DNA of 64,000 bases from Antarctobacter sediminis (GTDB taxonomy: Bacteria > Pseudomonadota > Alphaproteobacteria > Rhodobacterales > Rhodobacteraceae), in the NCBI RefSeq assembly GCF_019218285.1, contig NZ_JAHUZG010000006.1:1-64000 (forward strand). The letters run 5' to 3'. Below the pieces are notes generated by a model, which worked only from the letters and a program-made list of their open reading frames with translations, was not told the DNA's origin and searched no databases. Positions within the stretch are counted from its first letter, which is position 1; each line of letters starts with the position of its first letter. The position numbers and the translations under genes were made by a program. This document shows, piece by piece, positions 25,595 to 35,103 of the stretch.

Positions 25595-26695
25595 ATGAAT
25601 ATCCACACACCGGAACTCGACAAGAAGCCCAGCCAGCAAGAGGCCGCCGAAGCGCTGGCGCTCTTGCGGCGATGGGCGTCGAAGGCTCAGGACGCCGAGA
25701 TCGAGGCGCTGGACCCAGTGGTCGCGCGGCTCGCACCCGGTGCCGCGCCCGAGTCGTACCCCCTGCTATCCCGCAGCTATCCCGAGGGTTTCACTGTCGA
25801 CGGTGATTACAAGGCTGGCCTGCCGGATCTGCAAAACGGCCCGTCGTCGTTGATCCGTGGGGCCAACCGGGCGATTCAGCACGTGGGCATCTCGAATTTT
25901 CGCCTGCCGATCCGTTACCAGACCCGCGACAGCGGCGACCTGCATCTGGAGACCAGCGTGACCGGCACCGTCAGCCTTGAGGCGGACAAGAAGGGCATCA
26001 ACATGAGCCGCATCATGCGGTCCTTCTATGCCCACGCGGAAAAAACGTTTAGCTCAAAGGTGATCGAGGCGGCTCTGGATGACTACAAGTCCGATCTCGA
26101 AAGCTTTGACGCCCGCATCAACATGCGTTTCTCCTTCCCGATGAAGGTGAACAGCCTCCGCTCGGGGCTGTCGGGATATCAGTATTACGACATCGCGCTG
26201 GAGTTGGTCGAAACCGACGGTGTCCGGCGCGAGGTCATGCACCTCGATTACGTCTATTCCTCGACCTGCCCCTGTTCGCTGGAACTTTCGGAACACGCGC
26301 GGCGCGAACGTGGCCAATTGGCGACGCCACATTCGCAACGCTCGGTTGCGCGTATCTCGGCCGAGGTCAAGCCGGGCAAGCGGTTGTGGTTTGAGGATCT
26401 AATCGACATGTGCCGCCGCGCCGTGCCGACCGAAACGCAGGTAATGGTCAAACGCGAGGATGAGCAGGCCTTTGCCGAGCTGAATGCGGCGAACCCGATC
26501 TTCGTCGAAGACGCGGCCCGGCTGTTTGCCGAGCAATTGCAGGCCGATCCGCGGGTTGGCGACTATCGTGTGGTGGCCAGCCATCAGGAAAGCCTGCACA
26601 GCCATGATGCGGTTTCGGTGCTGACCGAGGGCGACCTTTTTGCCGCTGAAAGCATCGACCCCAAGCTATTCTCGACGCTCTTCCACGTGGGCTAA
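25595..26695 (+). CDS. folE2: GTP cyclohydrolase I type IB (FolE2)
   Basis: 366 residues. STCPCSLELSEHARRERGQ (Cys about 225 and 227) is the metal/active-site block of FolE2, and INMSRIMRSFYAHAEK and MRFSFPMKVNSLRSGLSGYQ are conserved core strands. It converts GTP to dihydroneopterin triphosphate for folate and queuosine synthesis and can work with metals other than zinc. AAAGGGGTGGTG precedes the ATG at 25595. An inverted repeat (TATCCTGT at 25510, ACAGGATA at 25569) lies in the upstream region. Confidence 0.9.
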   Translation: MNIHTPELDKKPSQQEAAEALALLRRWASKAQDAEIEALDPVVARLAPGAAPESYPLLSRSYPEGFTVDGDYKAGLPDLQNGPSSLIRGANRAIQHVGISNFRLPIRYQTRDSGDLHLETSVTGTVSLEADKKGINMSRIMRSFYAHAEKTFSSKVIEAALDDYKSDLESFDARINMRFSFPMKVNSLRSGLSGYQYYDIALELVETDGVRREVMHLDYVYSSTCPCSLELSEHARRERGQLATPHSQRSVARISAEVKPGKRLWFEDLIDMCRRAVPTETQVMVKREDEQAFAELNAANPIFVEDAARLFAEQLQADPRVGDYRVVASHQESLHSHDAVSVLTEGDLFAAESIDPKLFSTLFHVG

Positions 26696-26701
26696 AGAAT
26701 T

Positions 26702-26734
26702 GGGCGGCACCGCAGGACGGCTGCTGCCCTTTTG
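26702..26734 (+). terminator. Terminator after folE2
   Basis: GGGCGGCA opposite TGCTGCCC with an inner CG-rich extension, followed by TTTT. It lies seven bases after the folE2 stop. Confidence 0.7.
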
Positions 26735-26848
26735 ATCGACCGCCTGCCGCGGCAGAAATGTCATGTCCCGTTCATGGCTTGGTCACGCCTGATGTGACAA
26801 GCTTGCCGAAGGGAGGAAACCGATTTCAGGCATGAAAGGTTTCCGGCG

Positions 26849-27076
26849 ATGACACGCGACAATGTACAGATCGGGATGGGCCACAGGTCCCTGAACGCAC
26901 GCATAGATGTTTTCCTGACCGAAGTCGGCTTTGGCATGAACCCGGGCCAGTTGCGCCGCGCCCGCCTGCGCCAGATCATCGCTTTGGAAAGCGCCAGTGA
27001 TGCCGAACTTGCACGGCTTGGCATCGGACGCGACGACATTCTGCCCTTTGTTTTTCGCGATCTTCTGGCCGCCTGA
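26849..27076 (+). CDS. Small hypothetical protein
   Basis: 75 residues, high in Arg and Leu, with a C-terminal helical half (LRRARLRQIIALESASDAELARLGIGRDDILPFVF) whose spacing recalls the C-terminal part of DUF1127 proteins (L..L.D.EL..LGI.R..I). No membrane segment. The ribosome site is weak (GGTTTCCGGCG). It is probably a real short gene because the reading frame and codon use match neighbours, but the function is unknown. Confidence 0.45.
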   Translation: MTRDNVQIGMGHRSLNARIDVFLTEVGFGMNPGQLRRARLRQIIALESASDAELARLGIGRDDILPFVFRDLLAA

Positions 27077-27182
27077 CAGGGGGCCGACGGTTTTATAGCA
27101 ACGGGGCATTGGCACAGATCCCCTTCACGTCATGACGGCGCCTGCTTGACAGTCCGGTTCCGGCGGGCCAACGCTCCATCCC

Positions 27183-28631
27183 ATGTTGGATGTCCGCCCT
27201 GTCGCTTACGTGATTGGCCTGCTGGTCGCCTGTCTTGGCGGCTGCATGTTGTTGCCGCTTGTGGTCGATCTGGCCGAGGGGCGGGGTGAATGGCCCGTCT
27301 TTCTGGAAAGCGCCGCGATCACCATTCTCGCCGGAGGGCTGACCGCGCTGTCCTGCGCCAATGCGGTCAAAGAGGGGCTGTCGTTGCAGCAGACTTTTTT
27401 GCTGACGACGGGCGTTTGGGCGGTGCTGCCGATCTTTGGGGCGTTGCCTTTCATGCTGGGCGCGACGGACGCCAGCCTGACAGATGCCTATTTCGAGGCC
27501 ATGTCGGGCATGACCACCACCGGATCGACGGTCTTTACCGGTTTGGACGACCTGCCCAAGGGGCTGTTGCTATGGCGCGGGTTGTTGCAATGGCTGGGTG
27601 GCATCGGGATCATCGTCGTTGCCATGGTCTTTCTCCCGGAATTGCGGGTTGGCGGGATGCAGATATTTCGCTCCGAGGCCTTTGATACCATGGGCAAGAT
27701 CCTGCCCCGCGCGACGCAGATTTCGGCCTCGATCTCGTCGATTTACATCACGCTCACGCTGGTCTGTACCATCTGCTATCTTTTGACCGGCATGAATGCC
27801 TTTGACGCGACGGTTCACGCCATGACGACGGTCTCGACAGGGGGCTTCGCCAATTACGATGCCTCGTTCGGCACGTTCTCGGGGCCCGCGGAATACGTGG
27901 CCTCGGTTTTCATGGTGTTGGCCGCGCTGCCTTTCGTGCGCTACGTCCAGATGGTGGCCGGGGCGCGCTATGTGCTGTTCTCGGACAGTCAGGTGATCGC
28001 CTTTGTCGGGATCATCGGCATCCTTGCCGTTGTGACGTCATTTACCTTGCTGTCGATCTTTCCACACCACCCGGAACAGGCGGTGCGCGAGGCGCTGTTC
28101 AACATCACGTCGATCATGACCGGCACAGGATATGCCAGCGTCGATTACATGTCCTGGGGGCCGTTCCTGATCGCCATGTTCTTTTTCATCGGGCTGATCG
28201 GTGGTTGCGCCGGATCTACCGCCTGTTCGGTCAAGATCTTCCGCTATCAACTGCTGATCGCGTCGATCCGGGTTCAGTTGCGTCGCATCCGCTCGCCGCA
28301 TGGCGTGTTCGTGCCACGCTATCAGGGGCGTCCGGTCGGGCCGGATGTCATGAGCTCGGTCATGAGCTTCTTCGTTTTCTTCGTGGTGTCGCTTGGGGTG
28401 CTGTCGGTCGGGCTGAGCCTGACGGGGCTGGATTTCATCACTTCGGTGTCCGGTGCGGCGACGGCGATTGCCAACATCGGTCCGGGGCTGGGGGACACTA
28501 TCGGCCCGGCGGGCAATTTTGCCACGCTCAGCGATACCGCCAAATGGATGCTGAGTTTCGCCATGCTTGCCGGACGGCTTGAGCTTTTGGTTGTCTTTGC
28601 CCTGTTCACTGTCGGCTTCTGGAGGGCCTGA
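27183..28631 (+). CDS. trkH: Trk-type potassium uptake protein TrkH
   Basis: 482 residues with about ten membrane helices. MSGMTTTGSTVF is the first pore loop with the K+ selectivity glycine; ALFNITSIMTGTGYAS and GFIGGCAGST-like segments form the later pore loops. TrkH forms the membrane pore that works with the RCK protein TrkA, which is not in this window. Its stop codon overlaps the start of the ThDP enzyme by one base (TGATG). Confidence 0.9.
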   Translation: MLDVRPVAYVIGLLVACLGGCMLLPLVVDLAEGRGEWPVFLESAAITILAGGLTALSCANAVKEGLSLQQTFLLTTGVWAVLPIFGALPFMLGATDASLTDAYFEAMSGMTTTGSTVFTGLDDLPKGLLLWRGLLQWLGGIGIIVVAMVFLPELRVGGMQIFRSEAFDTMGKILPRATQISASISSIYITLTLVCTICYLLTGMNAFDATVHAMTTVSTGGFANYDASFGTFSGPAEYVASVFMVLAALPFVRYVQMVAGARYVLFSDSQVIAFVGIIGILAVVTSFTLLSIFPHHPEQAVREALFNITSIMTGTGYASVDYMSWGPFLIAMFFFIGLIGGCAGSTACSVKIFRYQLLIASIRVQLRRIRSPHGVFVPRYQGRPVGPDVMSSVMSFFVFFVVSLGVLSVGLSLTGLDFITSVSGAATAIANIGPGLGDTIGPAGNFATLSDTAKWMLSFAMLAGRLELLVVFALFTVGFWRA

Positions 28632-30217
28632 TGCAAAAACCCCTTGGTGCAGAAATCAGCCATGCGCTCAAGGCGCGCGGAGTCGAGGTGATTTTCGGCA
28701 TTCCCGGTGTCCACAATATCGAGATGTATCGAGGCATCGAAGAGGCCGGCATCACGCATGTGCTGGCGCGCCACGAACAGGGCGCGGGCTTTATGGCCGA
28801 TGGCTATGCGCGGGCCACCGGGCGGCCCGGCGTCTGCTATCTGATCACAGGGCCGGGCTTCGTCAACGCGATGACGGCGCTGGGGCAGGCCTATTCTGAC
28901 AGTGTGCCGGTGCTGGCGCTGGCCTCCTGCCTTGACGAAACCTCGGCGCGCCGGGGGCAATTGCATCAGATGCGGGACCAGAAATTGGCGGGGGCGACGG
29001 TCTGTGACTGGTCGGAACAAGCCTCGGATCCGGCTGCGGTCTATCGTTTGATCGACCGGGCCTTGGGCGAATTCGCCTCGTCGCGACCACGGCCCAAGGC
29101 GCTGCATGTGCCGATCGCGGCGCTGGGGGCGTTGGCCGATCCCGCACCGGCGGTTCCTCCGCGCCCCGAACGCGCCCATCTGACCCATTACCAGATCTAC
29201 GCCGTGATCGACGCGCTGTCCGAGGCGGAAAAGCCGCTGTTCGTTTTTGGAGGCGGGGCCGTGGCCGGCGCCGCCGATGTACCCGCTCTGTTGCAGCAGA
29301 CAGGGGCGGCCTGTTTCACGACCTATGCCGGGCGCGGGATCGTTCCTCCCGGCCATCCCTGGTCCTTTGGCAGCTTCCTTGCCCGGCCCGACAGCGCGCG
29401 GGTGGCCGCAGAAGCTGACCTTGTGGTCGCCTTGGGCACCGAATTGTCCGAGGTCGACCTCTGGCGCGATGAACTTGGCCACCAAGGGCGCATGATCCGC
29501 GTCGATCTGGACCCCGAGGTGCTGTCGGGCCTGCGCGCCGGGGATTTGGGGCTGATCGGTGATGCGGCAGCGCTGATCCGGGCGATGACGATTGCGATAC
29601 CGGCACGCAATGACGATCGCCCGCCGTGTTGGGACGCTGAGATGGTCGCCGCCACGCGGGCACGCTGGCGGGCCGAGGTCATGGCGGAACGTCCAGGCAT
29701 CGTCGAAGTGGCCGAGGCGCTACGCGACGTCATGCCTGCCGAGGCGATGATTTATTCCGACATGACCCAGTTCGCCTATGGCGCCAAAGAGATCTGGGAC
29801 ATGCCGCGGGCGGGGCATTGGCACCATCCCTGCGGCTATGGCACCTTGGGCTATGCCTTGCCCGCCGCGATTGGCGGAGCCGTGGCGCGGCCGGGCCTGC
29901 CAACCTGCGCGATCCTTGGCGACTATGGTCTGCAATACACGCTGCCCGAATTGGGCACGGCGGTCGAACTGGGGCTGCCGCTGCCGATTCTTGTCTGGGA
30001 CAATGGTTCGTTGGGAGAGATACGTGACTCGATGGTGGGTGCTCAAATCGCGCCCAATGCCGTGGTTGCCCGCAATCCCGATTTCCTCGCGCTGGCGCGG
30101 GCCTATGGGGCCGGGGCGGTGGAACCGGCGAGCCTTGCCGGGCTGCAACGGGCGCTGCTGGAGGCTTTTGAGGCCGACGGGCCGACCTTGATCCGGATGA
30201 CCCCGGCCTTGATCTGA
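28631..30217 (+). CDS. ThDP-dependent decarboxylase/acetolactate synthase-like enzyme
   Basis: 528 residues. The conserved glutamate is in VLARHEQGAGFMADGYAR; GPGFVNAMTALGQAYSDSVP is the N-terminal Pyr-domain motif, and AILGDYGLQYTLPELGTAVELG followed by WDN matches the ThDP-binding GD-x(25-30)-N motif. The family includes acetolactate synthase, oxalyl-CoA and 5-guanidino-2-oxopentanoate decarboxylases; the last is a plausible but unproven assignment. No small regulatory subunit is adjacent, which argues against acetolactate synthase of branched amino acids. Translational coupling to trkH is probably incidental. Confidence 0.75.
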   Translation: MQKPLGAEISHALKARGVEVIFGIPGVHNIEMYRGIEEAGITHVLARHEQGAGFMADGYARATGRPGVCYLITGPGFVNAMTALGQAYSDSVPVLALASCLDETSARRGQLHQMRDQKLAGATVCDWSEQASDPAAVYRLIDRALGEFASSRPRPKALHVPIAALGALADPAPAVPPRPERAHLTHYQIYAVIDALSEAEKPLFVFGGGAVAGAADVPALLQQTGAACFTTYAGRGIVPPGHPWSFGSFLARPDSARVAAEADLVVALGTELSEVDLWRDELGHQGRMIRVDLDPEVLSGLRAGDLGLIGDAAALIRAMTIAIPARNDDRPPCWDAEMVAATRARWRAEVMAERPGIVEVAEALRDVMPAEAMIYSDMTQFAYGAKEIWDMPRAGHWHHPCGYGTLGYALPAAIGGAVARPGLPTCAILGDYGLQYTLPELGTAVELGLPLPILVWDNGSLGEIRDSMVGAQIAPNAVVARNPDFLALARAYGAGAVEPASLAGLQRALLEAFEADGPTLIRMTPALI

Positions 30218-30257
30218 CCGTGGCCCCATGGGCGGCCACGCCATACCGCACCAACAA

Positions 30258-30284
30258 AAAGGCCGGGCAGGGTGCCCGGCCTTT
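30258..30284. terminator. Bidirectional terminator
   Basis: Perfect stem AAAGGCCGGGCA/TGCCCGGCCTTT with a GGG loop, between the convergent ThDP enzyme and valS genes. AAAAA on the left side gives a T-run for valS on the minus strand. Confidence 0.85.
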
Positions 30285-30303
30285 GCTGTTTCAGGATGCC
30301 GCG

Positions 30304-33300
30304 TCAGCCGATCTCGGCCAGACGGGCCAGCGCTTCTTTCAGCTTGGCCTCTTCGCCTTCGCGGGCGGCAAGGTTTTCCTTGGCCTCCTCGACCACCTCG
30401 GCGGGGGCGCTTTCGGCGAACTTGGGATTGTTCAGGCGACCGCGCAGGCCGCCGATTTCCTTGGCCAGTTTGCCCAGCGTCTTTTCAAGCCGGGCCTTTT
30501 CCTCACCCACGTCGATGATGTCAGCCAGCGGCAGGCCAAAGGTGGCCTGGCCCACGGGGACGGTGACGCAGCCCTTGGGGAAGTCTTCGACCGTGGTCAG
30601 GCCCTCGATCCGCGCCAGCTTGAGGATCAGCGCCTGATTGCGGTCCCAGGCGGCCTGTTCCTCGGGCGTGATGCCCTTGACCAGCATCGGCACATACAGA
30701 CCGGCCGGAACGTGCATCTGTGACCGGGCCGAACGCACGCCTTCGATCAGCGAGATGACCCAGGACATTTCCGTATCCGCCGAAGGATCGGCCAGATCGG
30801 CGGCGGCATAGGTCGGCCAATCGGTGTGGACCAGCATTTCCGACCGCGCGCCCAGCGTGTCCCAGAGCTCTTCGGTGATGAAGGGCATGATCGGGTGCAG
30901 CATGATCAGGCATTGGTCCAGCACCCATGCCATTGTGGCGCGGGTTTCATTGACCACCTGACCGTCCTCGGAGCCGAACAGCGGTTTGGAGAATTCCACG
31001 TACCAATCGCAGACCTTGCCCCAGACAAAGGCATAAAGCGCGTTTGCCGCGTCGTTGAACCGGTATTCGGTCAGCGCGGCATCAACGGTTTCCCGCACGC
31101 GGGCGGTTTCGCCGATGATCCAGCGGTTGACGGTCTGTTCGGCCTTGGGGGCAAAGCCGGGGTCCAGCACCATTTCATGCGCGTCGAAGACATTGTTCAT
31201 CTCGGCAAAGCGGCAGGCGTTCCACAGCTTGGTGCCAAAGTTGCGATATCCGGCGATACGGTCCACCGACAGTTTCAGCACGCCCCCGATGGAGGCCATC
31301 GAAGCATTGGTGAAGCGCAGCGCATCGGCACCGTATTCATCGACGATTTCCAGCGGGTCGATGACGTTGCCGGTGGTCTTGGACATCTTCTTGCCCTTCT
31401 CGTCGCGGACGAGCTGGTGCAGATAGACCGTGTGGAAGGGTTTTTCCCCCACGACAGCAAGCTGCATCATGATCATCCGGGCCACCCAGAAGAACAGGAT
31501 GTCAAAGCCGGTGATCAGCACCGAGGTCGGGAAGAAACGCTTCATCTCGTCGGTGTCGGCAGGCCAGCCCAGCGTGCCGATGGGCCAGAGGCCCGAGCTG
31601 AACCATGTGTCCAGCACATCGGATTCACGCCATGTCGGATAGACCAGTTTGGTCGGATCCTGCGTGGCCTCGTACTGTGCCAGCCCTTCGGCGAAGCGCT
31701 GAACGGCTGTGGCGCGGTCCGCGACCTCGATCACGCGGGCGTGGTTCAGCGGCGTGGGAAGGCCCGAGAGCACGTCTTCGAACTGCGATTTGACGGCATC
31801 GAAGTCATGCGCGGCGTGGTGGTGTTCCTCGCCGATCAAGAGGCGCTGGTCGTCCAGCAATTCGCGCATCTCGACAAGGTCGAGCGCGCCGTCCTGTTCC
31901 TGATCGTATTGCTTGCCACGCTTGGCCGAAAGGTCCAGCCCGTACCAGACGGGGATCTGGTGACCCCACCACAGCTGGCGCGAGATGCACCAGGGCTCGA
32001 TGTTTTCAAGCCAGTGGTAATAGGTCTTTTCGCCGCTTTCCGGCATGATCTTGATGTCGCCATTGCGCACGGCGTCCAGCGCGGGGCCGACGACCTTTTC
32101 GGCATCGACGAACCACTGGTCGGTCAGCATCGGTTCGATGACCACCTTGGAGCGGTCCCCGAAAGGCTGCATGATCGGCTTGGCCTCGACCAGCGGGACC
32201 TCGGTCACGGGCGGTTCTTCCTCGCCCTTCTTGAGTTTTTTCTTCGGACCAAGGCGCGGGTCATCCGAGGTGGTCATGACGGCCAGCCCCTCGGCGGTGA
32301 TTTCGGCCACCACCTTTTCACGCGCCTCGAAACGGTCCAGCCCGCGCAGATGGTCGGGGACGAGGTTGATGCTGTCGGCCTCGGCCTCGGTCAGGGTGCG
32401 GTCGCCTTCGGCCACCTGCATGGCGATTTCGGCAGCCTCGGCATAGGCATTGCCATCGGTGCGCATATGGCCGCGCATATCCATCAGGCGGTACATCGGA
32501 ATGCCGCCGCGCTTGGCCACCTGGTAGTCGTTGAAGTCATGCGCGCCGGTGATCTTGACCGCGCCCGAGCCGAAGGTCGGATCGGGGTATTCATCGGTGA
32601 TGATCGGGATCAGGCGGCGATGTTCCTTCGGGCCGACGGGGATCTCGCAAAGCTTGCCGACGATCGAGGCATAGCGTTCGTCCTTGGGGTGGACGGCCAC
32701 GGCGCCGTCACCCAGCATTGTTTCGGGGCGCGTGGTGGCGATCGAGATATAGTCGCGCGTTTCGCGCAGGGTGACGTTCCCGTCCTCGTCCTTTTCCACG
32801 TATTCATAGGTGGCACCACCCGCCAGCGGGTACTTGAAGTGCCACATGTGGCCGGCAACCTCGATGTTCTCGACTTCGAGGTCGGAAATCGCGGTTTCGA
32901 AATGCGGGTCCCAGTTGACCAGCCGCTTGCCGCGGTAGATCAGACCCTTTTCGTACATGTCGACAAAGACCTTGATGACCGCGTCATGGAAGTTGGGCGA
33001 GTTTTCGTGGCCCGTGCGCGGGTCGCCCGGCGCGCCCGCCATGGTAAAGGCGTTGCGGTCCCAGTCGCAGGAACAACCCAGCCGCTGAAGCTGGTTGACG
33101 ATGGTGCCGCCGTACTGGCCTTTCCATTCCCAGACCTTGTCGAGAAACTCCTGCCGCGTCAGGTCTGTCCGGCGCAGGTTGCTTTCGGCCTTGAGCTTTT
33201 TCTCGACCTGTAGCTGGGTCGCGATGCCCGCATGGTCCTGACCGGGTTGCCAGAGCGTGTCGAACCCGCGCATCCGGTGCCAGCGGATCAGGATGTCCTG

Positions 33301-33483
33301 CAACGTGTTGTTGAAGGCATGACCCACGTGCAGCGCGCCCGTCACGTTGGGCGGTGGGATCATGATGGTAAAGCTTTCGTCGCGGCTTTTGTTGGCGCCG
33401 GCGCGGAAGGCACCCGTCTTGAGCCATTTCTCGGTCAGGCGGGGTTCGGCCTCGGCGGCGTTGAAGCTTTTTTCCAGGGGCAT
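30304..33483 (-). CDS. valS: Valyl-tRNA synthetase
   Basis: 1059 residues, class I synthetase. [16 protein letters not shown] carries the HIGH motif near residue 48 and [15 protein letters not shown] the KMSKS motif; the CP1 editing insertion lies between ([17 protein letters not shown]). The C-terminal about 70 residues form the coiled-coil arm that contacts tRNA ([18 protein letters not shown]). It charges tRNA-Val with valine in the cytoplasm. Longer than the E. coli enzyme through insertions around residues 390-420 and 510-600. Single-gene unit, no T-box seen. Confidence 0.95.
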   Translation of the reverse strand: MPLEKSFNAAEAEPRLTEKWLKTGAFRAGANKSRDESFTIMIPPPNVTGALHVGHAFNNTLQDILIRWHRMRGFDTLWQPGQDHAGIATQLQVEKKLKAESNLRRTDLTRQEFLDKVWEWKGQYGGTIVNQLQRLGCSCDWDRNAFTMAGAPGDPRTGHENSPNFHDAVIKVFVDMYEKGLIYRGKRLVNWDPHFETAISDLEVENIEVAGHMWHFKYPLAGGATYEYVEKDEDGNVTLRETRDYISIATTRPETMLGDGAVAVHPKDERYASIVGKLCEIPVGPKEHRRLIPIITDEYPDPTFGSGAVKITGAHDFNDYQVAKRGGIPMYRLMDMRGHMRTDGNAYAEAAEIAMQVAEGDRTLTEAEADSINLVPDHLRGLDRFEAREKVVAEITAEGLAVMTTSDDPRLGPKKKLKKGEEEPPVTEVPLVEAKPIMQPFGDRSKVVIEPMLTDQWFVDAEKVVGPALDAVRNGDIKIMPESGEKTYYHWLENIEPWCISRQLWWGHQIPVWYGLDLSAKRGKQYDQEQDGALDLVEMRELLDDQRLLIGEEHHHAAHDFDAVKSQFEDVLSGLPTPLNHARVIEVADRATAVQRFAEGLAQYEATQDPTKLVYPTWRESDVLDTWFSSGLWPIGTLGWPADTDEMKRFFPTSVLITGFDILFFWVARMIMMQLAVVGEKPFHTVYLHQLVRDEKGKKMSKTTGNVIDPLEIVDEYGADALRFTNASMASIGGVLKLSVDRIAGYRNFGTKLWNACRFAEMNNVFDAHEMVLDPGFAPKAEQTVNRWIIGETARVRETVDAALTEYRFNDAANALYAFVWGKVCDWYVEFSKPLFGSEDGQVVNETRATMAWVLDQCLIMLHPIMPFITEELWDTLGARSEMLVHTDWPTYAAADLADPSADTEMSWVISLIEGVRSARSQMHVPAGLYVPMLVKGITPEEQAAWDRNQALILKLARIEGLTTVEDFPKGCVTVPVGQATFGLPLADIIDVGEEKARLEKTLGKLAKEIGGLRGRLNNPKFAESAPAEVVEEAKENLAAREGEEAKLKEALARLAEIG

Positions 33484-33746
33484 CGGTCTTGTCCTCGTCG
33501 GGTGTTGGCGGAGGGTCTACGCCAAGGGGGCGCGAAGGGGAAGGGGGCCGGAGGGCGGGCTTGCCTTCGGCAAGACGCTCCTGCTGCGCAGATCGCCCCA
33601 CCCACCGTCCCTTATGGCACCAAGCGCCGGGCTTTGCCGGGACGGATGCCCGAAAGAAAAGGGGGGCGCAAACCGTGTCGGTCCGCTATGCGGACGAAGG
33701 GTGAATACGCAGCGACTACGCAGATGGCGGCTTTCCGGCGCGAGCC

Positions 33747-34343
33747 TCACCGGAAATCTGGGTATGGAACGCGAAGATCAACGTCGGTAAGAAACTTCAT
33801 GTAGCCGCGCACAGCATCTCTAAACTCAGTTACGTTGCCCAGCTCACGATCCTTGTAAGCGTGAATCGCGTTTCGACGGTTTTGCACAAGTTGAAACATT
33901 ACTAGATGTGCCTCTGCGAAGAGATTTTTGTGAATGCTGTATCTACGCAGGACCTCGAGTGTTAGCCCGTCAGGCTCCTTGTGGGTATTCTTCTTGTAGT
34001 CGTAAGCATTCGCCTTCTTGAGCGCTTCAGTGTCCGTCTGAAAATCCGAATAGTAGACTGAAAAGAAGAGCTTCAGAGTACCTTCAAGTAACGCACCCAG
34101 ATTAGCCCAAGCCAAGATCAATTCCCCGTCGGTCATTGAGTTTCGATCGATCCAAAAATAGAGCGTTTTTGAAAGTGAAACCTGCCAGTCTAAGCGTGAT
34201 TTGGAGAGCAATTTGGCCGCATCTTCGGGCGCCCAGCCATGAGCGGAGGCCCAAAAAGCGGATAGTTTAGCATTTAGTGATATAATCCTGTCTACTACTT
34301 CAGCAATATTTTCAGACAACGCTTCGGCATCAACATTTCCCAT
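33747..34343 (-). CDS. HEPN-like hypothetical protein in low-GC DNA
   Basis: 198 residues, helical, with no signal peptide. Near the C-terminus NRRNAIHAYKDRE gives R156-x4-H161, the form of the catalytic motif in HEPN ribonuclease domains; nothing else identifies it. Start 34343 is chosen because GGAGGT lies eight bases upstream; a GTG at 34394 is the alternative. The gene is much richer in A and T than its neighbours and so probably acquired. It lies just past the terminator of the CUCCUCCC hairpin array on the same strand. HEPN proteins often act as toxins or defence RNases; here this is only a suggestion. Confidence 0.5.
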   Translation of the reverse strand: MGNVDAEALSENIAEVVDRIISLNAKLSAFWASAHGWAPEDAAKLLSKSRLDWQVSLSKTLYFWIDRNSMTDGELILAWANLGALLEGTLKLFFSVYYSDFQTDTEALKKANAYDYKKNTHKEPDGLTLEVLRRYSIHKNLFAEAHLVMFQLVQNRRNAIHAYKDRELGNVTEFRDAVRGYMKFLTDVDLRVPYPDFR

Positions 34344-34516
34344 CTTGCGATGACCTCCATAGCAACCGCGTAGTACCTGTAAATCACGCTTCACTCCTCA
34401 ATGCAGCCATTCAATCGCCGCGCAGCATCGGTGCGTTTGGGCTCGAACCAGACCTCTGCGCGGCGCCTGTTCGAAACGCGGAAGCGCACCAACACCCTGT
34501 GCGGATACCCCCAAAG

Positions 34517-34548
34517 AAAAAAGCCCGCGATGACGGACATCGCGGGCT
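34517..34548 (-). terminator. Terminator of the hairpin-array transcript
   Basis: Perfect 11-bp stem AGCCCGCGATG/CATCGCGGGCT with a five-base loop. On the minus strand it is followed by TTTTTT (34522-34517). It sits just past the last CUCCUCCUCCC hairpin, showing that the array is read from the minus strand, downstream of the DUF1127 gene. Confidence 0.9.
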
Positions 34549-34559
34549 AAGTCACGAAA

Positions 34560-34580
34560 CCCCAGGGAGGAGGAGAGGGG
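34560..34580 (-). ncRNA. CcsR-like terminal half unit
   Basis: Single hairpin CCCC/GGGG with a CUCCUCCUCCC loop. The second hairpin of the unit is replaced by the intrinsic terminator at 34522-34548, so this half unit and terminator may form the 3' end RNA. Confidence 0.65.
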
Positions 34581-34600
34581 CCTCGAAACCGAATTCTGGT

Positions 34601-34666
34601 GCGGCGGTGCCAGGGAGGAGGAGAGGCACCGCCGCTTATGCAAGACCCCAGGGAGGAGGAGAGGGG
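34601..34666 (-). ncRNA. CcsR-like unit 5
   Basis: Hairpin a (34646-34666) CCCC/GGGG; hairpin b (34601-34635) GCGGCGGTGCC/GGCACCGCCGC. Both loops hold CUCCUCCUCCC. Repeats unit 3 at a distance of 215 bases. Confidence 0.7.
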
Positions 34667-34707
34667 CCCGACATCTGGTTGAGGCCATCGGGGCCCCGGA
34701 ATTTGGT

Positions 34708-34773
34708 GCGGCGACACCAGGGAGGAGGAGAGGTGCCGCCGCTTATGTGAGACCCCAGGGAGGAGGAGAGGGG
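34708..34773 (-). ncRNA. CcsR-like unit 4
   Basis: Hairpin a (34753-34773) has a CCCC/GGGG stem; hairpin b (34708-34742) has GCGGCGACACC/GGTGCCGCCGC as in unit 2. Both loops hold CUCCUCCUCCC. Confidence 0.7.
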
Positions 34774-34815
34774 CCCGACATCTGGTTGGGGCCATCGGGG
34801 CCCCGGAATTCTGGT

Positions 34816-34880
34816 GCGGCGGTGCCAGGGAGGAGGAGAGGCACCGCCGCTTATGCAAGACCCCAGGGAGGAGGAGAGGG
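34816..34880 (-). ncRNA. CcsR-like unit 3
   Basis: Hairpin a (34861-34880) has a CCCC/GGGG stem; hairpin b (34816-34850) has a perfect 11-bp stem GCGGCGGTGCC/GGCACCGCCGC. Both loops hold CUCCUCCUCCC. The sequence is identical to unit 5 over both hairpins. Confidence 0.7.
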
Positions 34881-34922
34881 GCCCGACATTTCGATGAGGC
34901 CACCTTGGCCCCGGAATTTGGT

Positions 34923-34992
34923 GCGGCGACACCAGGGAGGAGGAGAGGTGCCGCCGCTCTGTCTGCAGGCCGATTTGGGAGGAGAGGCCCGC
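34923..34992 (-). ncRNA. CcsR-like unit 2
   Basis: Hairpin a (34965-34992) has a weak GGCC/GGCC stem and the short CUCCUCCC core. Hairpin b (34923-34957) has GCGGCGACACC against GGTGCCGCCGC with one mismatch and the long CUCCUCCUCCC core. The hairpins are about ten bases apart. Confidence 0.65.
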
Positions 34993-35024
34993 GGATACAA
35001 GGGGTCATCGACCCCGGAATTTGG

Positions 35025-35096
35025 GACGCCGGCTCCAAGGGAGGAGAGAGAAGCCGGCGTCAGACCAGACGGGACTGGGAGGAGAAGCGTCCCGCC
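35025..35096 (-). ncRNA. CcsR-like unit 1 (divergent)
   Basis: First unit after the DUF1127 stop, eight bases away. Hairpin a: CGGGAC/GTCCCG around the CUCCUCCC core (35068-35096). Hairpin b: GACGCCGGCT/AGCCGGCGTC (35025-35061). Both loops have the short 8-base core, unlike the later units. Confidence 0.6.
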
Positions 35097-35103
35097 TGAA
35101 AAC

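Larger units (their letters stand above)
34560..35096 (-). ncRNA. CcsR-like array of eleven CUCCUCCC hairpins
   Basis: Between the DUF1127 stop codon and a strong terminator there are eleven stem-loops whose loops read, on the minus strand, CUCCUCCUCCC (eight: plus-strand starts 34565, 34613, 34651, 34720, 34758, 34828, 34866, 34935) or CUCCUCCC (three: 34977, 35039, 35077). They fall into five two-hairpin units, about 107 bases apart, plus a last single hairpin beside the terminator. Linkers hold a further inverted repeat (GGGGCCCC/GGGGTC...GACCCC) and a common GGAATTTGG. In Rhodobacter sphaeroides four homologous RNAs CcsR1-4 with CCUCCUCCC loops are co-transcribed with a DUF1127 gene under stress; the same arrangement is seen here with more units. 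Processing from one precursor is inferred. Confidence 0.8.

Noticed and set aside
30826-33213. 795-residue plus-strand reading frame opposite valS
   Set aside because: Antisense shadow of a clear valyl-tRNA synthetase in high-GC DNA, with no protein family likeness.
34560-35096. CRISPR array
   Set aside because: Repeats are themselves hairpins of unequal kind, the intervening sequence is repeated and not unique, and no cas genes are near.
34560-35096. CsrA/RsmA sponge RNA with GGA loops on the plus strand
   Set aside because: The only good terminator and the upstream DUF1127 gene are on the minus strand, so the loops should read CUCCUCCC; CsrA is also not typical of Rhodobacterales.
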